A stretch of 45,615 bases of DNA from Citricoccus zhacaiensis. Its GTDB lineage: Bacteria > Actinomycetota > Actinomycetes > Actinomycetales > Micrococcaceae. The stretch lies in contig NZ_BMLQ01000012.1 in NCBI RefSeq assembly GCF_014645315.1, positions 1-45,615 of the forward strand. Direction: 5' to 3'. Below are positions 1-8,519 of the stretch, piece by piece (the stretch's first letter is position 1; each line of letters opens with the position of its first letter). Under the pieces are notes generated by a model. That model was given only the letters and a program-made list of their open reading frames with translations, was not told the origin of the DNA and searched no databases. Position numbers and translations under genes: made by a program.

Positions 1-44
1 ACCGGCCGGTACCAGTCCGGGTTGCGATCACATCGGAACAGCAC

Positions 45-58
45 TGTGATGAGTCACA
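45..58. promoter_or_regulatory. TGTGA-N4-TCACA palindrome
   Basis: Perfect five-base arms separated by TGAG. It resembles a CRP/GlxR half-site pair but the spacer is four instead of six bases, so assignment to that family is doubtful. Its position suggests control of a gene beyond the left edge. Confidence 0.2.
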
Positions 59-252
59 CCCGCAGGGTGGACAATCTTCTGATCAAGCTACCGAGGTGGG
101 CCGGACGGGTATCGGCCGACCACCCCGATGAATGGACAAGTCCCGAAAAAGACACCCGAAGGTCAGTGGGTTTTTGAGCCACATCCATGGGACGGAACGG
201 CCGGTAGCCATCCTGCCAGCCAGTCCCAGACCAGCCACCACCAAGACTCACA

Positions 253-277
253 GTGGGTGTTGAGCTTAAACACCCAC
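253..277 (-). terminator. Hairpin after bkd operon
   Basis: GTGGGTGTT and AACACCCAC form a perfect nine-base stem with a seven-base loop, 60 bases past the E2 stop. There is no clear U-tract, as is common in high-GC actinobacterial terminators. Confidence 0.5.
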
Positions 278-337
278 CCGAACTCGACTGAAAGTGCCGG
301 GGTGAGGCGATGCCGGGGCTGCGCGGTGAGGTGGGGA

Positions 338-2050
338 CTACTCCAGCAGGAGGGCCGGCTCCTCCATGATCGCGGCGACGTCCGCCATGAACCGGGCGGA
401 CAGGTCCCCGTCCACCACGCGGTGATCGAAGGAGCCGCCCAGGGTGGTGATCCAGCGCGGGATGACCTCCCCGGAGACCACCCAGGGCTTCTGCCGGATG
501 GTCCCGAAGGCCACGATGGCCACCTCACCACGGTTGATGATCGGCGTGCCCGTGTCGATGCCCAGGGCGCCGATGTTCGTGATCGAGATCGTCCCGTCCG
601 CCATCTCTGCCGGTTGCGTCTTGCCGTCCCGGGCCCGCCTGGCCAGGGTCCCGAGGGCCTCGGCCAGGTCGCGGAGGGACAGCTCGTTGGCGTTCTTGAC
701 GTTCGGCACCAGTAGCCCGCGCGGGGTCGCGGCGGCGATCCCGAGGTTCATGTAGTGCTTGACGAGGATCTCCTCGTCCGTCCACGAGGCATTGACGTGC
801 GGGTTGCGCGCCGCGGCCCAGATCACGGCCTTCGCGAGGATCAGCAGCGGGGTGACCTTGACCCCCTCGAACTCGCGCGAGGACTTCAGCCGCTTGACGA
901 ACTCCATCGTCCGGGAGGCGTCCACGTCCACGAAGATCGAGACGTGCGGGGCGTCCCGGTAGGACTCGGAGACCGCTGCCGCCGTCGCCTTGCGCACGCC
1001 CTTGACGCGGATCCGCTCGGTGCGCCGCGCGTTGTCACCGGTGTCCGGCATCCAGAACGAGCCGGAGGTGTCGATGTTCGTCTCCCGCTCGGCCAGGTAG
1101 TTCTCCACGTCCGTCCGCGTGACCTCGCCGAACTGTCCTGTGGCCCGCACCTTGGTCAGGTCCACGCCCAGTTCCTTGGCGATGCGCCGCACCGGCGGTT
1201 TGGCCAGCACGCGCTCGAACAGTCCAGCCACGTCCGTCTGGCGTTCGCGTCCGGCTGCCACCAGGTTCCCGACGGCGGCCGGCAGCCGCAGCCCACGCGA
1301 CGCCGGGGCATTGGCGGGCGTAGGGGCGACCGGAGCTGCCGGAGCTGAGCGCTGGGCGGCGGCATCCTGACTGGCCGCTGGATGCGCCGGAGGCGTCGCT
1401 GGCGCGGCTGGGGCAGTCGGAACGGTCGGGGCGGTGAGTCCTGCGGCGTCCCGGACGGGCTCCTCGCGCAGCCTCGGGCTCCAGGACGGCGCCACCGCGG
1501 CCTGTCCGGACGGCTTCCGCGGGCGGCGGGTGGCGGCGTCCGCCTTCGGCCCGGAGCCGGTCAGCGCGGCACCGGCTCCCCCGGCAGCGCCACCCTCGGC
1601 AGCGCCACCCTCGGCCGCATTGACACCGGTCGCGCCACCGGCAGCACCGCGAGCGGACGGCCCGGCGGGATCACCACCGTCGGTCGGAACGGGGGCCTCT
1701 TCGCCGACGCCGTCCTCGGCGGTGTCACCGGATGCTGCTTCCGCTTCGGCCGGCATCGTGTATCCGGTCTCCGCGGTCGCCGGAGCCGAACCCTCCGGGG
1801 AACCGTCCGGGGAGGCCGCCGTGGTGATGCCGATGATCGGGGTGCCGACCTCGATGGTCTCGCCCGCCGGGGCCATGAGCTCGGCGACGGTGCCGGCGTA
1901 GGGGCTGGGCAGCTCGACCAGGGACTTGGCGGTCTCGATCTCGCAGAGGACGTCGTTGACGGCGACCGAGTCTCCCACGGCCACGCGCCACTCCGTGATC
2001 TCGGCTTCGGTCAGGCCTTCGCCGACGTCCGGCAGGGTGAAGATCTCCAT
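338..2050 (-). CDS. bkdC: 2-oxoacid dehydrogenase E2 (dihydrolipoamide acyltransferase)
   Basis: 570 residues. It is the acyltransferase core of a branched-chain 2-oxoacid (or pyruvate-like) dehydrogenase complex, passing the acyl group from E1 through lipoyl-lysine to CoA in the cytoplasm. Domains seen: lipoyl domain 1-80 with the modified lysine in ETAKS (K42); a long Ala/Gly/Pro-rich linker with 15-base tandem repeats near 1580-1615; E3-binding domain about 282-320 ([14 protein letters not shown]); catalytic domain about 350-570 ending with the acyltransferase signature [10 protein letters not shown] (active-site His near 542). The start has a good GGGAGG ribosome site. It is the third gene of the E1-alpha/E1-beta/E2 set; no E3 (lipoamide dehydrogenase) gene is nearby, so E3 must be encoded elsewhere. 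Substrate class is inferred from family resemblance and the neighbouring aminotransferase. Confidence 0.9.
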   Translation of the reverse strand: MEIFTLPDVGEGLTEAEITEWRVAVGDSVAVNDVLCEIETAKSLVELPSPYAGTVAELMAPAGETIEVGTPIIGITTAASPDGSPEGSAPATAETGYTMPAEAEAASGDTAEDGVGEEAPVPTDGGDPAGPSARGAAGGATGVNAAEGGAAEGGAAGGAGAALTGSGPKADAATRRPRKPSGQAAVAPSWSPRLREEPVRDAAGLTAPTVPTAPAAPATPPAHPAASQDAAAQRSAPAAPVAPTPANAPASRGLRLPAAVGNLVAAGRERQTDVAGLFERVLAKPPVRRIAKELGVDLTKVRATGQFGEVTRTDVENYLAERETNIDTSGSFWMPDTGDNARRTERIRVKGVRKATAAAVSESYRDAPHVSIFVDVDASRTMEFVKRLKSSREFEGVKVTPLLILAKAVIWAAARNPHVNASWTDEEILVKHYMNLGIAAATPRGLLVPNVKNANELSLRDLAEALGTLARRARDGKTQPAEMADGTISITNIGALGIDTGTPIINRGEVAIVAFGTIRQKPWVVSGEVIPRWITTLGGSFDHRVVDGDLSARFMADVAAIMEEPALLLE

Positions 2051-2077
2051 GGGTGCCTCCCGGCAATCAGTAGGCGT

Positions 2078-3151
2078 TCAGTACGCGAAGGTGCGGTCGA
2101 CGGCGTCGAGGATGCGGTCCAAATCCGGCAGGTACTGCTCCTCCACGCGGGACGGCGGATAGGGCAGGTGGAAGCCGCCGACGCGGATGATGGGCGCCTC
2201 GAGGTGCAGGAAGGACCGCTCGGTCAGGCGGGCGGCGATCTCCCCGCCGAGTCCGCCGAAGGTGGGCGCCTCGTGGGCGATCACCATGCGGCCGGTCTTC
2301 TCGAGGGAGGCCTGCAGGGTGTCGAAGTCGATCGGGGACAGCGAGCGGAGGTCCACGACCTCGATCGAGCGCCCGTCCTCGGCGGCGGCATTCGCGGCGG
2401 CCAGTGCCACCGGGACCAGGGGCCCGTAGGCGGCGATCGTCGCATCGGTGCCGGTGCGGACCACCTGGGCCTGGAAGGCGCCGAGCCCGCCGTGTCCGTC
2501 CGCGGCCAGGTCGACCTGGCCCTTGAGCCAGTAGCGGCGCTTGGGCTCGAAGATGATGACGGGGTCCTGCGACTGGATGCCCTGGCGCGTCATCCAGTAG
2601 GCATCCTGCGCGTTGGACGGGGTGATGATCCGCAGGCCGGGGGTGTGGGCGAACAACGCCTCGGGCGATTCCGAGTGGTGCTCGATCGAGCCGATGCCGC
2701 CGCCGTAGGGGATGCGGATGGTCACCGGCACGGTGGCGGTGCCGCGGGTGCGGGCACGCAGCTTGGCCAGCTGGGTGGTGATCTGGTTGAAGCCCGGGAA
2801 CACGAAACCGTCGAACTGGATCTCGGCGACGGGCCGGTAGCCGCGCAGGGCCAGGCCGATGGACGTGCCGATGATGCCGGATTCGGCCAGCGGTGAATCG
2901 ACCACGCGGTCGGCGCCGTAAGTGGCCTTCAGCCCCTCGGTCACGCGGTACACGCCGCCCAGGGAGCCGATGTCCTCGCCCATGAGCAGGGTCTTCGGGT
3001 CGGCGGCGAGTTCATCCGCCAGGGCCCGGTTGATGGCCTTGGCGATGGTCAGGGTCTCGACGCCTGCCGCCCCGCCGGCAAGCTGGGTGGGCCGCTCGGC
3101 TGACGGCGCTGCGGGCCGGCCGCCCGGCAGGGTGGTGCTCTCCGCGCTCAT
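2078..3151 (-). CDS. bkdB: 2-oxoacid dehydrogenase E1 beta subunit
   Basis: 357 residues from the chosen ATG. Beta half of the thiamine-diphosphate-dependent E1 component, which decarboxylates the 2-oxoacid together with E1-alpha. Typical family features are visible: LTIAKAINRALADELAAD at the N-terminus, GEDIGSLGGVY, PLAESGIIGTSIGLALRGYRPVAEIQF, and a transketolase C-terminal half with VVDLRSLSPID and HEAPTFGGLGGEIAARL. I start at MSAESTT because its ATG overlaps the E1-alpha stop as ATGA, the usual coupled arrangement; an upstream in-frame extension of 24 residues would lie inside E1-alpha and is Arg-rich and unconserved. Pyruvate versus branched-chain specificity cannot be settled from sequence alone, but the separate alpha/beta architecture in an actinobacterium favours branched-chain acids. 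Confidence 0.9.
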   Translation of the reverse strand: MSAESTTLPGGRPAAPSAERPTQLAGGAAGVETLTIAKAINRALADELAADPKTLLMGEDIGSLGGVYRVTEGLKATYGADRVVDSPLAESGIIGTSIGLALRGYRPVAEIQFDGFVFPGFNQITTQLAKLRARTRGTATVPVTIRIPYGGGIGSIEHHSESPEALFAHTPGLRIITPSNAQDAYWMTRQGIQSQDPVIIFEPKRRYWLKGQVDLAADGHGGLGAFQAQVVRTGTDATIAAYGPLVPVALAAANAAAEDGRSIEVVDLRSLSPIDFDTLQASLEKTGRMVIAHEAPTFGGLGGEIAARLTERSFLHLEAPIIRVGGFHLPYPPSRVEEQYLPDLDRILDAVDRTFAY

Positions 3152-4353
3152 GCCCGACGTCCTCCATCTGTTGCGTCTGGGGCCTCTAGTGCCTCTGCTG
3201 CATCCGCGAAGCCGGCCTGCCATGCACGGTGCCAGGCCTTCTCCTCGGCTACGAGCGGATGCGGTTCCGCATACACCGTGTCGAACACGGCATCCAGCGG
3301 CGCGATGGCGTCCCCGGTCATGGCCAGCACGGCTTCGCGGCTCTGGGCCGCCAGCCGCTCCCCCTCGGCGGCGACGTCGGCGAAGAACTCGTCCGGGTCG
3401 GTGCCCGCGGCCCCGGTGGCGCGCAGGTACTTCTCCAGGCGGGCCATCGGGTCGACGCCGGCCCAGGCCGCCTCCTCCTCCCGCGTCCGGTACTTCGTGG
3501 GGTCATCGGCGGTGGTGTGCGCTCCGACCCGGAAGGTGTGGGCCTCCACCAGGACGGGACCGGCTCCGGTGCGGGCCTGTTCCGCGGCCCAGGCGGTCAC
3601 GGCGTACATGGCCAACGGGTCGTTGCCGTCCACGGTGATGCCCTCGAAGCCGTAGCCCGCGGCGCGCTGTGCGAGCGGGACGCGGGTCTGGGTGGAGGCG
3701 GGCACGGAGATGGCCCACTGGTTGTTCTGGCAGAAGAACACCACGGGCAGGTTGTAGCTGGCGGCGAAGACCATGGACTCGTGGACGTCCCCCTCGGAGG
3801 AGGCCCCGTCCCCGAAGCACGCCAGGGCGATCTGGCCCTCGCGCCTCAGGCGGTCGGCGTCCCAGCCAGCCTGATCCCGCTGGATGCCCCACGCGTAGCC
3901 GGTGGCGTGCAGGGTCTGGGCGGCGAGCACGAGCGTGTAGGGCTGGAGGCGGTGGTCCTCGGCGGTCCAGCCGGCATGCGCGGCCCCGCGGAACAGCTCG
4001 AACAGTTGGCCCGGGGTGACGCCGCGGCCCAGGGCGAAGAGGTGCTCGCGGTAGGTCGGGAAGATCCAGTCGGAATCGTGCAGCGCGGTCAGGGCGCCGG
4101 CCTGGGCGCCCTCCTGGCCGATGGCGGGGACCCACAGGGCGAGTTGGCCCTGCCGCTGGAGGGAGGTGCCCTCGGAGTCCACCCGGCGCTCGGTGGCCAT
4201 GAGTCGGTACATCCGCTGCAGGGCCGCCTCGTCGAGGCCGGCGAGGTAGGGCGTGAACCTGGTGTCCTGGTGCAGGGTGCCGTCGGCGTCCAGCAGGCGG
4301 ACGGCACCATCAGGCAACTCGGTCGCCGTGGTCAGCGGCTGCGGTTCGTTCAC
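3148..4353 (-). CDS. bkdA: 2-oxoacid dehydrogenase E1 alpha subunit
   Basis: 401 residues from a GTG start. ThDP-binding alpha subunit of E1: the GDG...NN cofactor motif is at about 171-201 (GDGASSEGDV ... CQNNQWAIS). Other family hallmarks are WVPAIGQEGAQAG and DWIFPTYREH near residues 74-105. The GTG start is preceded by GGAGAAGGAG at good spacing; an in-frame extension of roughly 100 residues would run into the aminotransferase gene and is Arg/Ser-rich junk. A TAGGCT -10-like box at 4400-4405 on the minus strand suggests the three bkd genes have their own promoter in the 154-base gap after the aminotransferase gene. The stop overlaps the E1-beta start by four bases. Its first residues (NEPQP) match those of the upstream aminotransferase. 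Confidence 0.92.
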   Translation of the reverse strand: MNEPQPLTTATELPDGAVRLLDADGTLHQDTRFTPYLAGLDEAALQRMYRLMATERRVDSEGTSLQRQGQLALWVPAIGQEGAQAGALTALHDSDWIFPTYREHLFALGRGVTPGQLFELFRGAAHAGWTAEDHRLQPYTLVLAAQTLHATGYAWGIQRDQAGWDADRLRREGQIALACFGDGASSEGDVHESMVFAASYNLPVVFFCQNNQWAISVPASTQTRVPLAQRAAGYGFEGITVDGNDPLAMYAVTAWAAEQARTGAGPVLVEAHTFRVGAHTTADDPTKYRTREEEAAWAGVDPMARLEKYLRATGAAGTDPDEFFADVAAEGERLAAQSREAVLAMTGDAIAPLDAVFDTVYAEPHPLVAEEKAWHRAWQAGFADAAEALEAPDATDGGRRA

Positions 4354-4507
4354 GTGGAACTCCTTCTCCCCCGGCACGTCCGGCGCCGGTCCGGGGTCAA
4401 GCCTAGTCGCGCCGGGCCCTACTCGCGCGTTGAACGACGCCGGGACGGCACCTTTCGCTTCCTCCGCCGCTCCCGCGGCACGCACCCGGAAGGTGGGGGC
4501 TGGGAGG

Positions 4508-5617
4508 CTAGGCGGCCGGCGTCGGGCCGTCGGGGAAGTCCGCGCAGAGCTGGAGGAAGCGCGTGTTGGCCTCCTCCTCGCCGATGGTGACCCGGACACC
4601 CTCGGTGCCGAAACCGCGCACGGCCAGCGCCTGACGGCCGGCCGCCTCGAGGAACTCGGGCGTGCGGTCACCCAGGGGCAGCCAGACGAGGTTGCCCTGG
4701 GAGTCGGGGACGTCCCAGCCGAGGTCGGCCAGGCCGGTCAGCACGCGCTCACGCTCGGAGACGACCTTCGCCACGCGCTCGTTGACCTCGTCGATGTGGT
4801 CGAGGGAGGCGATGGCGGCCTGCTCGGCCACCGAGGACACGGCGAAGGGTGTGGCCAGCACTCGCAGGTACTGGGTGACGTGCGGGTGGGAGACGGAGTA
4901 CCCGACCCGCAGGTTGGCCAGCCCATGGGCCTTGGAGAAGGTCCGCAACACCGCCACGTTCGGGTGCCGGCGGTAGACCTCCAGCGCATCGACGGCGTCC
5001 GGCTGGGTGATGAACTCGGTGTAGGCCTCGTCGAGCACCACCAACACGTCCTGCGGGACCTTCGCCAGGAACGCCTCGACCTCGGCACCGGTGAGGGCGG
5101 GCCCCGTGGGGTTGTTCGGGGTGCAGACGATGATGACGCGGGTGCGCTCGGTGATGGCCGCGGCCATGGCGTCCAGGTCGTGGCGGAAATCGGCGGTCAG
5201 CGGGACCTGGATGTCCTTGGCTCCGGCCGCCCGCACGACGATCGGGTAAGCCTCGAAGGAACGCCACGCGTAGATGACCTCGTCCTGGGTGCCGTCCGGG
5301 TGGGTGCCGGCATAGGTGGTGATGATCTGCGTCAGCGCACCCAGGGAGCCTGCACCGGTGACGATGTCCTGCGGGGAGATCTGGAGGTGCTCGCCGAGAC
5401 GCTCGCGGAGGGCGGTGGACAGCGGGTCCGGGTAGCGGCAGACGTCCGTGAACCGCTCCATGACCGCACGGACCGCGGGCACCGGGCCGTAGGGATTCTC
5501 ATTGGAGGACAGCTTGTAGGGCGTGAGCCCCTCCACCGGGGCGGCGGGCTTGCCCGCCGCATAGGCCGGGAGCTGACTGAGGACCGGGCGCGGGCGGATG
5601 GGCTGCGGTTCGTTCAT
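4508..5617 (-). CDS. Histidinol-phosphate/aromatic aminotransferase (class I/II PLP)
   Basis: 369 residues, fold-type I PLP aminotransferase of the HisC/Pat group. Motifs: SSNENPYGP near 37-45, CTPNNPTGP at 165-173, DEAYTEF near 196-202, and the PLP-lysine in TFSKAHGLANLRVGY (K229). HisC uses histidinol phosphate; the actinobacterial Pat branch uses phenylalanine and other aromatic 2-oxoacids. No other his genes are near, and the gene sits directly upstream of 2-oxoacid dehydrogenase genes on the same strand, so a role in amino-acid transamination (Pat-like) is more likely than histidine synthesis; this is an inference. The ATG is preceded by a weak GGTGAG and a TAGGCT box 8 bases upstream, so the message may be nearly leaderless. 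Confidence 0.85.
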   Translation of the reverse strand: MNEPQPIRPRPVLSQLPAYAAGKPAAPVEGLTPYKLSSNENPYGPVPAVRAVMERFTDVCRYPDPLSTALRERLGEHLQISPQDIVTGAGSLGALTQIITTYAGTHPDGTQDEVIYAWRSFEAYPIVVRAAGAKDIQVPLTADFRHDLDAMAAAITERTRVIIVCTPNNPTGPALTGAEVEAFLAKVPQDVLVVLDEAYTEFITQPDAVDALEVYRRHPNVAVLRTFSKAHGLANLRVGYSVSHPHVTQYLRVLATPFAVSSVAEQAAIASLDHIDEVNERVAKVVSERERVLTGLADLGWDVPDSQGNLVWLPLGDRTPEFLEAAGRQALAVRGFGTEGVRVTIGEEEANTRFLQLCADFPDGPTPAA

Positions 5618-5654
5618 GGCTCACCAGCCTAGTCCCGGGTCGTGAACGGCTGAC

Positions 5655-5693
5655 GTGTCCACGGACCGTGTCCACAGGCGGTGTCCACAGGCG
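5655..5693. repeat. Three 13-bp direct repeats resembling DnaA boxes
   Basis: Three head-to-tail copies with exact 13-base period (5655, 5668, 5681): GTGTCCACGGACC, then GTGTCCACAGGCG twice. The core GTGTCCACA differs by one base from the actinobacterial DnaA box TTGTCCACA. They lie between the divergent aminotransferase gene and the YvlD-like gene. Confidence 0.6.
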
Positions 5694-5712
5694 GGCGTGG
5701 GACGATGGCCCC

Positions 5713-6129
5713 ATGGTGAAGTTCCTACTCCGTGTCATCGTCAACGGCCTGGCCCTCTGGGTGGCCACCCTGATCCTGCCCGGTATGGAGGTCATCCCCT
5801 CCGACACCGTCGGAGACACCGGCGACACCACCTTGAACACGGTGATCGCCTACCTCGTCATCGGTCTGGTGTTCGGCGCCGTCAACGCGGTGGTCAAGCC
5901 GGTCATCTCCCTGCTCTCCCTGCCCCTGACGTGCCTGACCCTGGGTCTGTTCACGATCATCATCAACGCCGGCATGCTCATACTGACCGTCTGGCTGACC
6001 TCCTACCTGCCGATACAGGTCACGGTGGACGCCTTCTGGTGGACGGCGGTCTTCGCGGCCATCATCATCTCGATCGTGTCCATGGTGGCCAACGGGGTCT
6101 TCGGGCTCAATCGCTCCTCGCGGGACTGA
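5713..6129 (+). CDS. Phage-holin-family / YvlD-like membrane protein
   Basis: 138 residues, four predicted membrane segments: FLLRVIVNGLALWVATLIL near the N-terminus, TVIAYLVIGLVFGAVNAVV, LTLGLFTIIINAGMLILTVWL, and FWWTAVFAAIIISIVSMV. The glycine/asparagine pattern VFGAVNAVVKPVISLLSLPLT is characteristic of the DUF/phage-holin family 4 (YvlD) integral membrane proteins, which are ordinary chromosomal proteins of unclear role rather than phage holins. I chose the MVKFLL start because the family begins there; the frame extends 15 residues upstream through the 13-base repeats. Divergent from the aminotransferase gene. No signal peptide beyond the first TM segment. Confidence 0.75.
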   Translation: MVKFLLRVIVNGLALWVATLILPGMEVIPSDTVGDTGDTTLNTVIAYLVIGLVFGAVNAVVKPVISLLSLPLTCLTLGLFTIIINAGMLILTVWLTSYLPIQVTVDAFWWTAVFAAIIISIVSMVANGVFGLNRSSRD

Positions 6130-6142
6130 CTTGAGGCGCGTG

Positions 6143-6157
6143 GGCCGGCGCCCGGCC
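6143..6157. terminator. Short hairpin between convergent genes
   Basis: GGCCGG-CGC-CCGGCC, a perfect six-base stem between the converging YvlD-like and hydrolase genes. Small but well placed as a bidirectional terminator. Confidence 0.35.
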
Positions 6158-6167
6158 GCACCGGCGT

Positions 6168-7808
6168 TCACGGGAGGATGAGCTGAAGCGGCGCCGGGGG
6201 CAGCGCCCTCCGGCCCTGCCGGTTCGAGCCCCCGTCACCGCCTGAACCGGGCCCGGAGGAACTGCTCGCCCCGGCACCCAACGGACTCCGGGGGTTGCCG
6301 GGACGGATCCGCTCCAGCTGCACACTCCGCGTCACCCCGCCGCCGACCGTCAGTGCGGCGATGTGCTCGAGTGCCGGCACCTGCCGCGCCACGTCCGGGT
6401 TTCGGTCCAGCAGGGCCGCGTGGAACGCGTAGTTCTCGAAGGAATGACCGGACATCACGCCCTTCCCCTCGGGGTATAGGGACTCGTCGTAGCCGCTCAC
6501 GGTGATGGTGGTGCGGTTCGCGGCCTGCGGATTGGCCCGTCCGTCCGCGGCGGCAGGAACATCGTGGTCATGCTCCAGGTGTGCCGCCTCCACGCTGGCC
6601 GGGACGCTGATCTCGCCGGTCGGTGAGCCAATCGTCAACAGGCCCTGCACGTCATAGTGCTCGGCGATCCGGACGTCCGCGGCGATCCGGGCGGCGTGGA
6701 GGCCGCCCTGGCTGTATCCGGTCAGCACCAGGGCATCATCCTGTCCCGCCCCCGCCGCCCGAAGGGCCTCATCCACGGCGGCGGAGACGTGTTGGGAGTC
6801 CAGGGCCAACGCCTCGGCGTTCCCGCCCATGTCCCACGGGTTGGTGGACCAGCCGTTCGCATCGTGGAAGTCCCCGGTCTGGGTTCCCGGAAGGGAGACA
6901 AGCCACACCGTCTCGGGCGTACCCGCGCCCTCCGGGGTGATCCTCGTGATCTGGACGGACCCCGGGGCGGCCTCGCGGGCCAGATCCAGGTGGGACATGA
7001 CGGTGGAGATGCTCCCCTCGCCCTCCGGCGTCCAGGTCTCCTTCCACTCGTCTGCCGGTGGGACCTTCTCCTTGGTTCTCACCGGACCGATCTGGACGAT
7101 CCCGGCGGCTCTCCCCAGCGCCGTGGCCAGGGGGTACAGCTGTTCCGGCCCGGACAGGGCGCCCGTGGCTCCCTCGTCCCGGGCCGCATAGCCGGCGACG
7201 TCCGAGGCCACCCGGAATCCCACGCCGAGTCCCAGGGACAGTGTTCCGAGCAGTCCCGCGATGACCTCGGGAGCGGCCTGGATGGCCAGTTCCGTGATCG
7301 GCTGCGGGATCGGATGGTTGGAGAGGGCGAGCACCGCCGCGGAGACGAAGGCGGCACCGCCGGCCAGCTCGATGACGGCGCGCTGGGCGGCGGCTTCCGC
7401 GTTCCGGTAGGCCTCGGCCGAGGACCGCACGCCGAGGTTCAGCACGTCGGCCTCGGCACTGATGGACAGCAGCCCGGAAGACAGTATTGCAGTGCGTGCC
7501 GCCAAGGCCCGGCCCGCTCCGGTCTGGGCCGCCGCCAAGGCCAGGAGGGAGCCCGCCCCCGCGGCCCGCATCGACAGGGCCGCCGCCTCGTCCGTGGCCG
7601 CGGCCAGCAGCAGGCTGCCCCGTTCCAGATCGTCCAGGTTGGCGTGGATGCTGGTCGGCCCGCCGTGGACGGAGAACGACGCCGGCGCCTCGCCACGTCC
7701 GCCCTCCGTCCGACCCGGAAAGCCGTCCATGAGTCCGGGGCGACCGACGCCCACGGGCACGATTGCCGTCATAGTGCCGGGCGCAGCCGCGGCCACTGGT
7801 CCGGCCAC
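6168..7808 (-). CDS. Alpha/beta hydrolase with ESX-like N-terminal region
   Basis: 546 residues from a GTG that follows the upstream stop after one base (ribosome site GGGGA about ten bases before). The N-terminal ~200 residues are Ala/Ser-rich and helical with a hydrophobic stretch, resembling WXG100/ESX-associated proteins. The C-terminal half is a lipase-like hydrolase: nucleophile elbow GYSQGG (Ser near 365), LTIGSPTG, the acidic EHDHDVPAAAD segment and a GHSFENYAFH histidine region, so a Ser-Asp-His triad is plausible. There is no Sec signal peptide or lipobox; together with the WXG100-like neighbour this suggests export by a type VII system encoded elsewhere, or a cytoplasmic enzyme. 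Natural substrate unknown. The tail (about 500-546) is Gly/Ser/Pro-rich and low complexity. Confidence 0.6.
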   Translation of the reverse strand: MAGPVAAAAPGTMTAIVPVGVGRPGLMDGFPGRTEGGRGEAPASFSVHGGPTSIHANLDDLERGSLLLAAATDEAAALSMRAAGAGSLLALAAAQTGAGRALAARTAILSSGLLSISAEADVLNLGVRSSAEAYRNAEAAAQRAVIELAGGAAFVSAAVLALSNHPIPQPITELAIQAAPEVIAGLLGTLSLGLGVGFRVASDVAGYAARDEGATGALSGPEQLYPLATALGRAAGIVQIGPVRTKEKVPPADEWKETWTPEGEGSISTVMSHLDLAREAAPGSVQITRITPEGAGTPETVWLVSLPGTQTGDFHDANGWSTNPWDMGGNAEALALDSQHVSAAVDEALRAAGAGQDDALVLTGYSQGGLHAARIAADVRIAEHYDVQGLLTIGSPTGEISVPASVEAAHLEHDHDVPAAADGRANPQAANRTTITVSGYDESLYPEGKGVMSGHSFENYAFHAALLDRNPDVARQVPALEHIAALTVGGGVTRSVQLERIRPGNPRSPLGAGASSSSGPGSGGDGGSNRQGRRALPPAPLQLILP

Positions 7809-7809
7809 C

Positions 7810-8271
7810 TCAGCACATCCCCAGGGTCGCGGCGCTCGCCACCGTGGCCTTGACGGTGTTGATACTGGACCGCAGCTGACCGATCCTCACGTGCAACTCA
7901 TCGATCGCCACGCGGGCCAGCACCGCGGATTCCTCCGCCAGCTCGGCCAGGTCCGCCGCCCGCCCACGCAGGCGGTCACTCCGGTCCAGGAACGCCGCCC
8001 CGGCCGGCGAGCGCCAGTCCAGGAACGAGAGGCTGTGGACCGACTCGGCCACCCCGCGGGTGCCGGTCCCGACCAGCCGCAGCTCCTCGACCACCTGGTA
8101 CAGCTGGGCGACCGCCGCCTCCAGGAGACGGAGCTGCTGCTCGTCGCCGAAGACGAGGTCCAGCCCCGACCCGACCGCAGGACACCACACGTCCGGATCG
8201 ATGTTCGGAAGGGGCAAGGTCCCGCCCACCAGTCCGTGGGCCGCCGGCACGCCGCCGCTGGATACTGTCAC
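7810..8271 (-). CDS. WXG100-like small helical protein
   Basis: 153 residues. Mostly helical, with the segment FLDWRSPAGAAF resembling the W-x-G turn of ESX (WXG100) proteins: Trp followed by a small residue, then Ala and Phe four to seven residues on. A helix with heptad-like hydrophobics follows ([24 protein letters not shown]). I start at the GTG preceded by GGGAGG with six-base spacing instead of the ATG seven codons upstream. The gene abuts the downstream hydrolase with a single-base gap, so the two are translationally coupled and probably act together, for instance as a secretion partner. No ESX ATPase gene is in the window. Family membership is a pattern-based judgement. Confidence 0.5.
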   Translation of the reverse strand: MTVSSGGVPAAHGLVGGTLPLPNIDPDVWCPAVGSGLDLVFGDEQQLRLLEAAVAQLYQVVEELRLVGTGTRGVAESVHSLSFLDWRSPAGAAFLDRSDRLRGRAADLAELAEESAVLARVAIDELHVRIGQLRSSINTVKATVASAATLGMC

Positions 8272-8519
8272 GTTCGTCCTCCCACCCTGCACTGCCCCGG
8301 TTTCCGCCGGTCACAGCCCCGTTTCTCCTGCTGTCCTCGACGCTAGGTACTCCCGCCGGCTCCTGGGTGGCTGTCAGGGGCTAGTGGGGACAAGCCCAGA
8401 GCAATCGGCCCGCTGTGGAGGACCCCACCGCTGCGCCGGACACGACCGCGGGAGGTGACCGGCCGTCGTCGGGCACGGCGTCCACCCCGCCGAACCGGAG
8501 GTGCTGGAAGACTGTCCCC

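Larger units (their letters stand above)
1..337. other. Non-coding left flank
   Basis: No convincing gene: the short open frames here have no conserved motif or ribosome binding site and overlap one another on both strands. The stretch holds an inverted repeat (ATCACA at 27-32 and TGTGAT at 45-50), an adjoining TGTGA-N4-TCACA palindrome at 45-58 that could be an operator for a gene lying to the left of the window, and a terminator-like hairpin at 253-277. The remainder shows nothing I can name. Confidence 0.6.

Noticed and set aside
4354-4671. N-terminal extension of E1-alpha
   Set aside because: Would overlap the aminotransferase gene, is Arg/Ser-rich, and bypasses the strong GGAGAAGGAG site before the GTG at 4353.
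5713-6129. Prophage remnant (holin)
   Set aside because: The phage-holin-family 4 name is historical; no other phage genes flank it and the YvlD pattern is chromosomal.
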